DNA of 64,000 nucleotides from Sycobia sp. Sy_11 (taxonomy: Eukaryota; Arthropoda; Insecta; Hymenoptera; Epichrysomallidae), in assembly GCA_018907035.1 (NCBI GenBank), contig JACCIC010000169.1, positions 611,001-675,000 of the forward strand, given 5' to 3'. Of this stretch, positions 38,350 through 49,640 are shown one piece after another. Each line of letters opens with the position of its first letter. Position 1 is the first letter of the stretch. A model generated the notes under the pieces. The model was not told where the DNA came from. It worked only from the letters and a program-made list of their open reading frames with translations, and ran no database searches. The position numbers were made by a program, and so were the translations under genes.

Positions 38350-38900
38350 CTTTCGTCTAATGGATTACCCAATCGACACATTGGATTACTGAATCAAAAT
38401 CCATAGCTGTCTTTTTTTTCGTAGAACCCACACCACTCCTAACAACAAAAAACAAAAATATGCTTGTTTGCGAATATTGGGCCAAATATTTTTTGGCTTT
38501 CACTCCTTGATTGCTAAGTTCAGGTGTTTTGTGAGCGTAAACCAGGTATCGTGGACATACAGATGAAACTTTTCCACTAGTATTATGGAAGCTAGACCCT
38601 TTAGTTCGCAATTGTAGTAATTTTGCTCTATCGAAGTTGTCTTGCAGCTAAATAAACTGCGCAGGATTGAATTCTCTGTATACTGAACTCTTCTGCAAGA
38701 GCGCGGGTCTAAAACCACCTTGTTACGCGTTTGTATTTAACTCCGACTCTATTCCAATGGTAGAGATATAGTGTACCACTGTTCTTCTCCGAAGACAAAT
38801 CTTCCATTCTTTTGTATCAAATCATTTAAAATTCTTTTCATTCTGTCGTAGTTATTGATGGTCTTATGATAAACTTTTTTTTACTTTGTTGAGTTCAGAA
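38350..38900 (-). pseudogene. Gypsy-type retrotransposon fragment (end of RT and RNase H)
   Basis: On the minus strand a fragment resembling the end of the RT domain (RILNDLIQKNGRFVFGEEQ) is followed, in shifted frames, by an RNase H stretch: EQNYYNCELKGLASIILVEK then FHLYVHDTWFTLTKH. This matches the gypsy/Ty3 pattern E-Y-x(3)-E-x(3)-LA-x(4)-V-x-KF-x(2)-YL. Stops and frameshifts break it, and no LTRs were seen nearby. Limits are approximate. Confidence 0.6.
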
Positions 38901-40282
38901 AAACAGGTTAGTGCCGCGGTCTTGTCTAGCTAAGATCTCACATCTCTTTAAATTAAAAAAAGATCATAGTTCGCCATCAGAATGATAATATCGTAACTGT
39001 AATATTTTATGATTCATCATACGATCAGATATATGAAAATGGTCTTTCGGAAGCACTGAAATGCACTCCTTAGGACGAAATTCTAACAGGTGTTATTGAA
39101 AACTAGAACATTCTCTATATTATGATAAAATCTGTGTATTTGTTCTGTTTATTCGGTCGTCTGATGCGTGAAACTATCATTACTTAAAACGAAAAGTTGT
39201 GAATAACTTAATTAGTTCAGTTTGATTTTGTAGGTCCTATATTGCAGGGAAGGGATAGATTCTTTTTACGAACCATTTTCTTCCGCACTACTCTGGCGCA
39301 CGAGATGTGTTACGCGTTCGGTACAATATAGCGCTCCAATCATTCTTTCCACTGTACCTTTACTTATTTTCTCTTCTGAGGCAGCACCCTTCGTTGTTGA
39401 AAATGTACCAACAGAATACTGAGGCCTGAAATTAAGTGCTATATATTATCTTTTACGTGCTTTAGACATTTCATTCCTTTCCGAAAAAACATCATTATTA
39501 TATATCCCCGCATAGATACACATAAAGATGATATAAATAAATATGAACACATATATATAAGCGCCAGTGTGAGTACCGGACTAAATGGCGATGATTTATA
39601 TCACTATATCTCGTGTATGATAACTATAACCTTTTATCTCTGATATAAACACGTTTGGAAGATCAATTAAAATTGTATGCTTTGAATTAGGATGAAGTAA
39701 AAATAGAAAAGTTGAGTCTCCAAAATTAGGATATAATATTTTCATTATTGATCTTAATAATATGTTTTAATGATATATTTTGCTGCTAAGTGTAAAAATT
39801 TTCATGAAAATTTTTTCTGCCTTAAAGCCTCGCTTCGCATGAGGGTAATCTGTTTTTCCAAGTATATGATCAAATTCAATACTTATATAGATAAATATTC
39901 TATTCCGTGAGATAATTTTAAAAATCTCAAGAAATACTAAATTATCTATTAGTTAAGAATAAATTATTCTATAAATCAAAAAAATAAATTATGAAAAATA
40001 TATATTTTTATAAGCTCAATATGATGCATTAAATTTAAGTGCTCAGAAATTAAAGTCTGTGACTTTTTGATTTTATATTTTTAATATATTAAAGAAATAC
40101 ATTTATTTTAATGTTAAAACTGTTATGTTTCGAGAAAAATTATAAATTATAAACTTAATTTATGTTTTGTGGAACAAATTTTTTCCAATATATAATAATT
40201 TCATTGTAAAAAGCTGAAAGATCGAATTTCTATTAAATTTATTTTATAATCTTGCTTTTATTTCAAATCCAATTGAATATTA
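38901..40282. other. Probable transposon debris and AT-rich DNA
   Basis: 39240-39430 is less AT-rich and short frames are open on both strands; on the minus strand this could be more of the gypsy element, but no motif confirms it. The rest is AT-rich without features. Confidence 0.3.
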
Positions 40283-40284
40283 TA

Positions 40285-41569
40285 TCAGGTATGTGAATAA
40301 GTCTTTCCCGTTTTTTTTTAAATTTTGAGCCTTTATTGTGAAAAAATGGTTACAAATGAATTATTGAAAGTATTGGCCATCGCTAGCTACAACTTTTTTC
40401 CATCTTTCTGGCAACATACGAATCCCGTTGCGAAAAAATTCGACCGGTTTGGCCTCTATCCAGTCATCCACCCATTTTTTGGCTTCCTCGTAGGAATGGA
40501 AGTGCTGGTCAGCCAGGCCATGCGTCATCGATCTGAAGAGATGGTAATCAGACGGAGCAACGTCTGGACTATACGGCGGGTGGGGTAGGACTTCCCATTT
40601 GAGCGTTTCTAAGTATGTTTTCACCGGCGGTGCAACATGTGGGCGAGCATTGTCATGTTGCAAAATAACTTTGTCGTGCCTGTCGGAGTATTGTGGCCGT
40701 TTTTCTCGCAGTGCGCGGCTCAAACGCATCAATTGTCGTCAATAGACCTCGCCTGTGATCCTTTCATTCGGTTTCAGAAGCTCATAGTAAACCACACCTA
40801 GCTGGTCCCACCATATACAGAGCATGAGCTTGGCGCCATGAATATTTAGCTTGGCCGTCGATGATGATGCATGGCCGGGTAGTCCCCATGCTTTTCTTCG
40901 CTTCGGATTATCGTAACGTATCCACTTTTCATCGCCAGTCACGATACGATGCAGAAAACCCTTTCTTTTATGTCGCTGAAGCAGCTGTTCGCAAGTGAAA
41001 AAACGCCGTTCGACGTCTCTCAGCTTCAGTTCGTACGGCACCCAATTTCCTTGCTTTTGGATCATTCCCATGGCTTTCAAACGCTTGGAAATGGTTGTTC
41101 GGTCAACTCCCAATGCTTCAGCAAGTTCTTCTTGCGTTTGACAAGAATCTTCATCAAGCAAAGTCGCCAATTCTCGATCTTCAAAGATTTGCGGCCGCCC
41201 GGAACGCTCCTTGTCTTCCACGTCGAAATTACCGCTTTTAAGCGACGAAACCATCCGCGAACACTTGAATCATCGACACAACCTTCTCCATAAGCCTCCT
41301 GAAGCAATCGATGCGTCTCGGCAGCAGATTTCTTCAAATTGAACCAATAAAGTGAAACTTCCCGCAAATGACGTCGACTCGGCTCAAATTTCGACATTTT
41401 CACGATATCAAAAATTTATGATGCGAAAAAATTTTAACTAATGTGTTAGTATGGAATTGTTGACATATGAATAAGCTTTGATTATGACATATGTAACCAT
41501 TGAATACTCGCACAGTATTGGTGGCGCCATCTCTTACAAAAAACGGGAAAGACTTATTCACATTCCTAA
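40285..41569 (-). mobile_element. Nearly complete mariner element 2 (mauritiana-like)
   Basis: Inverted repeats of about 30 bases: left TCAGGTATGTGAATAAGTCT, right (reverse complement) TTAGGAATGTGAATAAGTCT, both continuing TTCCCGTTTTTT. TA duplications at 40283-40284 and 41570-41571. Length 1,285 bases, the canonical mariner size. It is the best preserved element in the window and therefore probably the youngest insertion. Confidence 0.95.
40361..41403 (-). pseudogene. Mariner 2 transposase, near-intact with two lesions
   Basis: Reads as a full-length mariner transposase from MSKFEPSRRHLREVSLYWF to LPERWKKVVASDGQYF. It has a helix-turn-helix (ELAEALGVDRTTISKRLKAM), the WVPYEL linker, and DD34D catalytic residues in VTGDEKWIRYDNP, ILQHDNARPHVA and APSDYHLFRS. 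Two defects were seen. One is a one-base frameshift in a short A run (plus-strand T run near 41237-41240) between the N-terminal and central parts. The other is an in-frame TGA at 40739-40741 after LKPNERITGEVY; the C-terminal part continues in the same frame. Overall similarity to the Mos1 (mauritiana) group is from recognition of motifs, not from an alignment. Confidence 0.93.
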
Positions 41570-42139
41570 TATTATATTTTATATATGAGCAACGTTCTCG
41601 AAACGTCGTTGCTTAGATTTCTGGAAATTCTATACATTCGTTTCGGTTTATGTGAATAATGAAACATTCGCTCCATTCATCAACTATCGAAAAATAGAAT
41701 TCAACTACATTTAAGATGTATGTTACAGTCTTACTATCGGTGTGCGTACTAGAAACAGTATATGTAGAGATTATAATACTCGTATGTAAGATATATTAAA
41801 TATTTTTTAAAGAGTACGTTTAACTCAATTTCTTAATTACAATACAATGAGAGCAGCATTTGATTAGAGTTTGATTTTATGAAACTTTTATGCTTAATTA
41901 ATAGCATTTTTAATTTTTATAATTTTAGTATAGGATACTTAGATTTCAGAAACAAAATTATATTTCAAGTGAAAAAATTCAATAGATTTTATAAAACACC
42001 GAACATTATCGTTTTAAAATCTAATATATTAATATATAAGAAATAAAGCCGTAAAATTTCTCAAAGCCTCATTTGGTCACTCAGCTCCAGGCAATAGTGC
42101 AGGCCGATAAGAATATTAATGCAAAGAATTCACCAATGT

Positions 42140-42330
42140 CATTTGTCGCTCTTATTCCGCGGGTCGCTATCAAAACTTTAGTGAGCGCGCCGCGGTGGCG
42201 GCATCGGCGTCGACGAGTCTGTAGCCGGGATATATATAAGCAACTACGCGGAGCCGCGTTGTCGCTCATCGATCCGCACCCGCTGGGACGGGTTGGGTTT
42301 TATTCCTTTCTTTTTTCCGAATAATTTTCC
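42140..42330 (+). promoter_or_regulatory. TATA-type core promoter candidate in a small CpG-rich patch
   Basis: A GC-rich block (GCGCGCCGCGGTGGCGGCAT at 42185) leads to TATATATAAG at 42231-42240. An initiator-like TCATC has its A at 42268. Spacing fits an RNA polymerase II promoter on the plus strand. No recognisable coding exon follows; the open frame across it is short and has no known motif. Confidence 0.4.
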
Positions 42331-42659
42331 GTAGGACATCCTTTAACTCGAAACATATACGTCCAAAATTACCCTCTCCGTGAGCAGTGACCTATATGTA
42401 TATTAAGCTTACTCTTTTTCAATGCTTATTTATTTCTCCGCGCGCTTACAAGCGTAAATGTAACTCCTGTATATATGAAGCGACGTCGCATTACGCCAAA
42501 GCTCCATGTTTGGGCTTTTTTTGCGAGTAAGTATTACGGTTTCATGAAATTAATTTAGAATTATGGTCTTGAGATTGTTAATTATTCATTAGTTCAACAT
42601 CTATTTGTATTACAATCTTTTTTATATACATTTTATCACATGCTACATATAGAAAAGTG

Positions 42660-42740
42660 GATAAATTGTTCGGCTTAGAGTCGAACCCGAGTTCTTCCAT
42701 CAAAGAAGATATCTTGTTTGCTTCCATTTTTAGTATGGGT
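42660..42740 (-). repeat. Degenerate tRNA-like fragment
   Basis: Minus strand carries a good box B (GGGTTCGACTCTAAGCCGAA) but no matching box A upstream. Probably a SINE piece, not a tRNA gene. Confidence 0.3.
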
Positions 42741-42915
42741 CGTTCATACTCTTCCAAAATATATTTCTTTAGAAAAATACATTACAACGATATAATAATC
42801 AACACAGCTAAATTGTGTTTTATAATTTGATATATATACAACACTGACATAATGATCGCATTTATTCCGTTCAGTTACGATTAGTTGATCATGAGTTAAT
42901 TTTTTTATTTTATTA

Positions 42916-44111
42916 CGAGGTCAGACAAATAAAGTAATGCAGTAAAATTAAAAAATCGAGTATCTTTAAAAATTAAGTTACATCGCTGCAATCCCCTTCA
43001 AAGCAGTCCCCTCCCGCATCTTATCTTAGCTTATTCCAGCGAGTTTTCCAGTTTTCGTAACAATTCTGGAATACTTCTTGTGGGACCTCTCCGAGTACCC
43101 TCGTCACAGATTCTTGGATGTTTTCAATGGAGTGAAAATGTCCACCTTTGACGAATTTTTTCAAATGGGAGAATAAGAAAAAGTCGTAGGGTTACATCTC
43201 CGGTGAATAGGGCGGTTCTGGTAATATTGCGATGCCTTTAGACGCCAAAAACTGAGAGATACTGAACGCACTGTGACAGGGAGCATTGCCGTGATGCAGA
43301 ACCCAAGTTTTCGCGATATCTGGACGCACTCTAAGTACCCTTTTTCGTAATTTCTCGAGCACATTACAGTAGAATACTTGATTTACGGTTTGTCTACGTG
43401 GTACGAACTCTGTGTACTGTCGAAGAAGTAAATGAACAGCGTTTTCACTTTGGACTTGCTCATTTTCGCCATTTTTGGGGCTGGCGCTCCTCAGGATCAT
43501 TTTCAACCTGCTCAAGACAATCTTGAGCTATGTTTTTCGGTGGGCCTTTTGCTAATCTGACAGGTTCTTCGGTACCATCTCCGCGTACAGCTTTTTTATA
43601 TCGAAATCTTCTGTTAAAATCTTTCTAACCGTCTTCCGGTTGATATTCAAGTCGTCAGCGAACATTCGAATGGTTAGTAGCCGGTCTTGACGAACAAGAG
43701 CGTGGACGCGTTGCGCATTCGCGTCAGTTCGCACTTGAATTGGCCTTCCGCTCCTCGCCACGACTTTGACCGGATTGCATGCAAACGAAGCAGCTGTCTA
43801 CGATTCAAGGCATCACTACCACGTACTTTAAGCACTTTTTCAGAAGTTTCTATCGCGGTTTCGCCGAGTTTCGTACAAAATTGTTTTGCGCACCGTTGCT
43901 CTAAATTTCTCTGTTCCATTTTCGTGACAAGCACTACTCGCGCGTTGTTAAAAAACACTAAACAGTTGTCGAAGAAATGATCGCATAAGGGTCGTCAATG
44001 TCTCATTCGATAAAGTAGGGGTCTACTGTAACGGTGGCGGGGTTACAGGTTCGCAGTGTTACCACTGGCCGAGAAATAAAATCGGTCGCATTACTTAATT
44101 GTCTGACCTCA
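42916..44111 (-). mobile_element. Internally deleted mariner element 3 (a different family)
   Basis: Left end CGAGGTCAGACAAATAAAGT and right end (reverse complement) TGAGGTCAGACAATTAAGTA, with TA at 42914-42915 and 44112-44113. Length 1,196 bases. The ends and protein differ from elements 1 and 2, so this is a third mariner lineage. Confidence 0.92.
43000..43975 (-). pseudogene. Mariner 3 transposase remnant, first catalytic region missing
   Basis: The N-terminal DNA-binding part is recognisable (NLEQRCAKQFCTKLGETAIE; then GRPIQVRTDANAQRVHALVR; DDLNINRKTVRKILTEDF). The catalytic part resumes at FVPRRQTVNQVFYCNVLEKL and RKRVLRVRPDIA. The segment that should carry the first catalytic aspartate (usual TGDESW) is absent or unreadable. 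The second site reads LHHGNAPCHSAF, with glycine where the family has aspartate. The third region has a stop between SPEM and PYDFFLF. Several frameshifts. Clearly inactive. Confidence 0.88.
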
Positions 44112-44218
44112 TACATACATGTACTACGAACCAACTTTGAGATACAGTAAAATATCAAACGACGATTGCATGGGAACATGGTGAGAAGAACAAATTGTAA
44201 TTAACATTCTATCCCGAA

Positions 44219-45985
44219 ATGGAGCATAGTAAAACAATTGATCTTAATACATCTCCATCTACTATTATATTTGATCAGGACTTGAAAATCAAAGTCCTAC
44301 GGAATTTCTAACTTCTACTACATTGAATTTATCCACACTTATGGAAAAAGTCCCGCATGAATTTCATAACGATGCTATTGTGTTGACAGAAGAAGAAGAA
44401 CAACAAGAATCTTTTTCAGTTATCAAGAATACTCCAACGAACATTATGGATATGTAACATGATGCGCATACTTCTGACTGGGAATCCGACACTTCCAGAA
44501 ATTTCGAGCCACGATATGAGGACCCGTATCTTTTTATTGCCGAATGCGAGTCCATCTTTGATAATAATAACATCGTAGCTAGCACATAGAACGTACTAGC
44601 GCTACGCGCCCTAAAGGACGAGGCTATATTGTGTCAGAGTAGCTACTGATCTCTTGAATAAAACTGGCATAAATTCTACGAGCGATTACGTGGTAAATAC
44701 GCTGTCTGAACGATAATGACGAAATTAAATGTCAAATTATATGGCTAGAGATATCTTTTGGTATGGCGTTTACTTCCAGATGCAACAGAAAAACAGCTGA
44801 TCACCATACTCTTAGAGTCATTGAAAAATTCGACCTGGAAACTCTAACGCATCTGCAAATTCGTTTATTGATGGATTGGTTATTACACAAGACACTGCAA
44901 TGTTTTGAACTCGAGTGAGGTACCGAAAAGGGCGGAGCTTTTTCACATTATAATCATTTTCAGTCCAGACATATATCTAATTGAACGACTTGGACGAGTC
45001 GTTATTAATCTTCATGTTAACCTATCAGAACCTGTCAACCAAGAAATCTGGGTTTGTGAGTCACGTTTTGTTAATACAGAAACTTCGCAAAATCTTACAG
45101 CTGATAACGAATGCCTATGCAATCTACATCGGGTGGCAGAAAGTACACAACTTGTTCGACGACAAATTCCGACATGGGCTGAATATATACGACATGCTGA
45201 AGAGAGTGGTGCGATAACTGCACTTTGCCACTCATACCTGGTCTAATAGAAAACAAGAGAACCCGAATCCATAAACCATCATGAACCACCAAAGCAGGAA
45301 CAATCCCGTCTTTCCTGTCAGACTAACAAGAGTAAGAATAATGGACAGATTCGACTCTAAGCATAATATGTAGAAACAGTAGAGCATGATAGGAGACTAT
45401 CTCTTCAAAGGCCGTCGATACCTAGAAGCATGGAAAATCTTTCAAAAATTGCGGATCGATTTCGATAATCCATTCCCCATCGAAATGTTGCAGCGCTTAA
45501 AGAGAGCAAGTAATTTTTGCGTTGATTTCTTTACCTACATTACGAATCAACGAGATTATGCTTAGTTAATGAAACTCCGTTTTATTCCGTACATCGCTAG
45601 CTCTCATCTCTTAAACAGTTCCATTTCCAGCTATAATGTACAAATTGCCCTTATTAGCGACGAATGCCTTGGTACAGTGGAAAAAGGTATCAACGGCTAC
45701 CAAGAACTAGTACTCAGTTTATGATCTTTGAGGGTAACAAATCCCTCAAGGCAATCGTTGCGATATCCCACGGTGTAAAAAGATTTTTTGGTAAACATAT
45801 AACCTTTATATTGGCTTCTCATCTTTCGTAAGAGCGTATATAATGCAAATTCTTATGAAACAGTGAATGAAACTTTTTGTGTCCCATTCATGGGAGATGA
45901 TACAAGAAATTCTCATGTAGACACATTATGGCATCTCATCTGTAGTTTTATAAAATGTAAAGTACGAGATTTTTGGTGTTCTTGA
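44219..45985 (+). pseudogene. Unidentified decayed coding tract
   Basis: Begins with an ATG at 44219 just outside mariner 3, with a polar N-terminal part and an acidic run (EEEEQQE near 44391). Then a helical-looking stretch (PYLFIAECESIFDNNN), a tryptophan-containing segment near 44660, an open run at 44905-45246, and a well-kept segment at 45387-45724 (for example AWKIFQKLRIDFDNPFPIE) with a single stop. Further pieces run to 45985. At least three frame changes and many stops. The N-terminal half faintly recalls a retroelement gag, but I could not place the rest. Function unknown. Confidence 0.4.
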
Positions 45986-46352
45986 TAACAGAATACTCCA
46001 TTGATCTCCTTCAATTATTATTTGAATTCTAGATAACAAGTCACTTTTTCGCCGCTGATAAGCACATTTTTTGTGACATATCAGCTCATTAGACGTTTCT
46101 CATTAGAGCATATTGTATATTAAAAATGCGTTTTAAATATTGAAGATATTCTTATCACGTTATCAAATCCAAACGGAATCTTTAAGATACTGTCGAAGAA
46201 GAGCATAATGAGTTCGTACAATATCACTTGCATAATATATGTATGGAAATACCCCGACTTCCTAGATTTTACAGTCAATTTGTGAAATATATAATAATAT
46301 GGTGTTATATGGAACTCCTCGATATTTGTAATTACTATATAGTAGATAGTAC

Positions 46353-46488
46353 CTTGTACTTCACGAACGAAATCCTGACTATAAAATATCTTTAAATAGT
46401 TGGCTATAAAGGGTGCAAGCCTCGGTGGTCCGTCTGCTGGAAATCTATAAGAATAATTTAACCAATTTTGAAACTTTTTCCTGTACAT
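46353..46488 (-). pseudogene. Isolated exon resembling a cytochrome P450 N-terminus
   Basis: A 136-base open segment flanked by an acceptor (TTTTAG, exon starts 46488) and a donor (CAAG|GTACTA, exon ends 46353). It reads YRFPADGPPRLAPFIANYLK, which resembles the proline-rich hinge of microsomal P450s (PPGPPRLPxxGNYL) but with extra residues in the motif. No membrane anchor is seen upstream and no next exon (substrate-recognition or heme-binding parts) downstream. Most likely a relic or a chance-preserved exon; a functional distant exon is less likely. Confidence 0.35.
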
Positions 46489-49046
46489 CTAAAATTTGTG
46501 TCTTGTCATCTTATGGATGAATTCTGTAGATGATTTAGAACAAAACATATACCAAAATTACCTCTTTCTTTCATATAAAAGTCTATAATAGGCGATGAAT
46601 TCACTTATTGATACATTTAATGAAATTTAAACAGGAGTATACCTACATAATTAAAATCTGTAATGTAAGTTTTCTAGGAAATATTTTCTTCATAGATATT
46701 TGAAATAAAATAAATTTTTAAGTCTAATATGATATGAATAAAATCAACTACAAATCATGTAGTGATGAAAGTTGTATTGATGAATCTTATTATGATAAAA
46801 ATTATATAAAGAAATATTATTTTAGCTTATTATTATAATTTGGAATGTTTGTAATATTTAAATATTTAATGAATGAATTTAAAAGTTCCTGCAATACGTC
46901 AAATGTTTCTTATACGAATCCTTCAGTATTAGACAGAAAAACCTGTTAAAACAGAACATTCGATGTACTTCAGGTACTTAACGTTCAAATTAACGTCTGC
47001 TCTAATCTTACCTTGTCCAATCCTTTTATAGAAAAATTTCAATTCATGAAATCAAAATGAATATTGATGAAATGTGAAATAAATTATTTAAAAATAAATT
47101 AGTTAAAAAAAAAAAAAAAATTATTTAAAGCCATTAAAATATATCTCAAACATTATTTCAGAAAATCTTTATATAATTAAGATAAACATGAAATACGATA
47201 TCAAATATAAATATATGAATAGATTTTAAAATCAAAAAAAGTCAAAACGATGACAATTTACTTTGCACATTTCGAACTGATTATGATAAAGTTATCAAAC
47301 ATTATTCAAAACTTTAAATGAATATATAATAAATTTCTTAAATGGTAACATTAATTTTAAGGAAAAAAAATCATTTTATTTCAAAGTTCCTTCAATCAAA
47401 ACTAAAGTTAGTTCAATATTATCATAAGATTCTTTTTAGAAAATTATTATCATTCGAAAAAATTTCGTTTACACTTTAAACCTTATTTTATTTTGAATTT
47501 CTCTTGATTCTTTCGGTATTTTATTAAATTTGAGCATCAATTAGGACGAAATCATTATTTAACAAAGACTTACTTCAATACTAATCCTATTCATCTTTAT
47601 TGAAATTCAATCAGCAACTAGTAAGTAATATTTGTACGTTATTAACTTCTAAAGTAAATATATATTAATTCTTGGACTTTATTTACAAATTTTTTTATTT
47701 ACTATGTAAATTGTATACGCTGTAGGGTTGAAGGATCCGTTATTATATATTCCGTGTATTGTAATAAAAAAATATTTTTTAATTTTAAAATATATTTTGC
47801 ATATGTATTATTTTGTAAAGATTGTCGTATCAATTACAATATACAGATAGAAAATGTTTGAAGCAATACAAATAATTTAGTATATATCTCGAAATATTAA
47901 TTATAAACTGTTCGAAATTCAATTGTGTTTTTTCAGTTATTTGAATAGATTTCTAACACACGCGTTGAAAAACGTATGCTAATAAAGTTATAACAAAGTT
48001 TAAATGATTGTCAAAAATTAGAAGTTAAAAAATCTATTGAATTTATAATGGAAATGTGTGCAGAGAACTTAACAATCTAATGCACGCTCGAAATAACGAA
48101 GACAAAGCAGCTCTTTTGAGACCAAAGTTAATTTATAAAATAGTAATCGAAATCATAAAGTAAAATATTATTGTTTTTGTTTTAATATTTAACTTAATAA
48201 TTTTAATAAAAGAATATAGATTGAAACTGAGTAAGAGTTTACACTTGCGAATAAAAGTTCATATTTAGGTTGGTTAAAGAATAACTGGGTGTACTTGTAT
48301 TCCTTTTTCTACGTTCCTATTTATAGCTTTATCTTTTAAAAATTCACTTTTATATCTTTCTATTTTACTGATAAAAATGTTTTTCCTTTTTAAATATTTT
48401 TTAAATAGTTAAAAAGCTGGAAGTTAGGATACTTGATATTTTGAGACTTATTTTGAAATCATTATGAACTGACATATCTGTAAAATATGAAAGTACGTTT
48501 CAATATGGAAAGGACTTCATAAATAATTTCAACAGTATTTTACTGTCAAAATTATTTAAATAAGATTAAGAAAAATATAATAACATTTATTTTTATACTA
48601 AAATATTTATTATTGATATATAATTAGATGACTCCAGGAGTGGTGAATCTTAACGTTGAAAATTTCGTTAAATCTTCAAACATATTTGCAGTTCCAATTA
48701 TTAGCTACTTTAGGAGCTAATAAGTAATTTAATTGAGTTGAAGAAAATTAAAATTAAAATTTGAATTTGTGTGTACATGCGTGCGCGCGCGTGTACGTAT
48801 AAACAGGAGAGAGCGGTGGCGAGACAGACAGAAAAAAGAAAGATTTTTAAGAAAGTATGATTTACTGTTGTTGGAAACAAGTATAAGATGCTTTACTCAT
48901 ATGTTTTTTAAAGATGATATATAAATATTTAATATAAATTGCTGAATATCGCTCCCTTAACTCTAAAACCGAGGGTGAGGTGAAATAAATAATAGGATTA
49001 CACAGAGTTGATCTTCCTCTTATCTATATTTATTACTTATCCTATT

Positions 49047-49048
<2 letters not shown>
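46489..49048. other. AT-rich non-coding DNA
   Basis: No features recognised apart from a short GC/GT-alternating tract near 48780. Confidence 0.5.
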
Positions 49049-49106
<58 letters not shown>

Positions 49107-49116
49107 GTATGTATAA
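49049..49116. repeat. (AT)n(GTAT)n microsatellite
   Basis: AT tract followed by GTAT units. Confidence 0.95.
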
Positions 49117-49254
49117 ATATTCATTCGTAAATTCGCTTAACCGATCTGTAAGAAAGTGCCGGAACCTCAAAAACTGCTGTTTGGATCGATGGCTGCGTAC
49201 ACAGGCGTAATACCACCGTGACCGTGCTAACGCACACACGCATGGGCTCGTACA

Positions 49255-49275
49255 CAGAGAGAGAAAAAGAGAGAA

Positions 49276-49345
<70 letters not shown>
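49255..49345. repeat. GA microsatellite
   Basis: Long polypurine GA tract with minor interruptions at each end. Confidence 0.95.
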
Positions 49346-49346
<1 letters not shown>

Positions 49347-49569
49347 AAGAGACAGACGGACAGTTACACATACATAGCCACGCACGTACGCACGCATTCA
49401 TCGCATAAGCGTACTACCTGGTACTACCACAACACTATTGCTGATGGCGGCGCAGTATTCAAATGCATACACCACAAAAAGATATTCATAACGAACGTAA
49501 AGGTGCAATTTTATTCTTAATTAAAAGTATGTATCTTTGGATTAATAAACATTATAATAGATATTACTA

Positions 49570-49640
49570 GACGCTTAAAGTGGCCCGATCGGTAGAGCGA
49601 AGAACCATGTAATGAAAATCTGAGGTCCCGAGTTGAAGTC
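49570..49640 (+). repeat. tRNA-like SINE head
   Basis: Box A-like TGGCCCGATCGGTAGAGCG followed 40 bases later by a box B-like GGTCCCGAGTTGAAGTC. The arms do not form a complete tRNA. It is preceded by CGCTTAAAG, a short lead also seen before a truncated TGGCGAGC at about 34968 and TGGGAGC at about 22770. Confidence 0.4.

Noticed and set aside
49045..49401. 118-codon minus-strand frame rich in Ser-Leu and Tyr-Ile
   Set aside because: Translated GA and AT microsatellites.
49581..49640. Functional tRNA gene
   Set aside because: Box A and B are visible, but the arms do not pair into a full cloverleaf and box B is degenerate.
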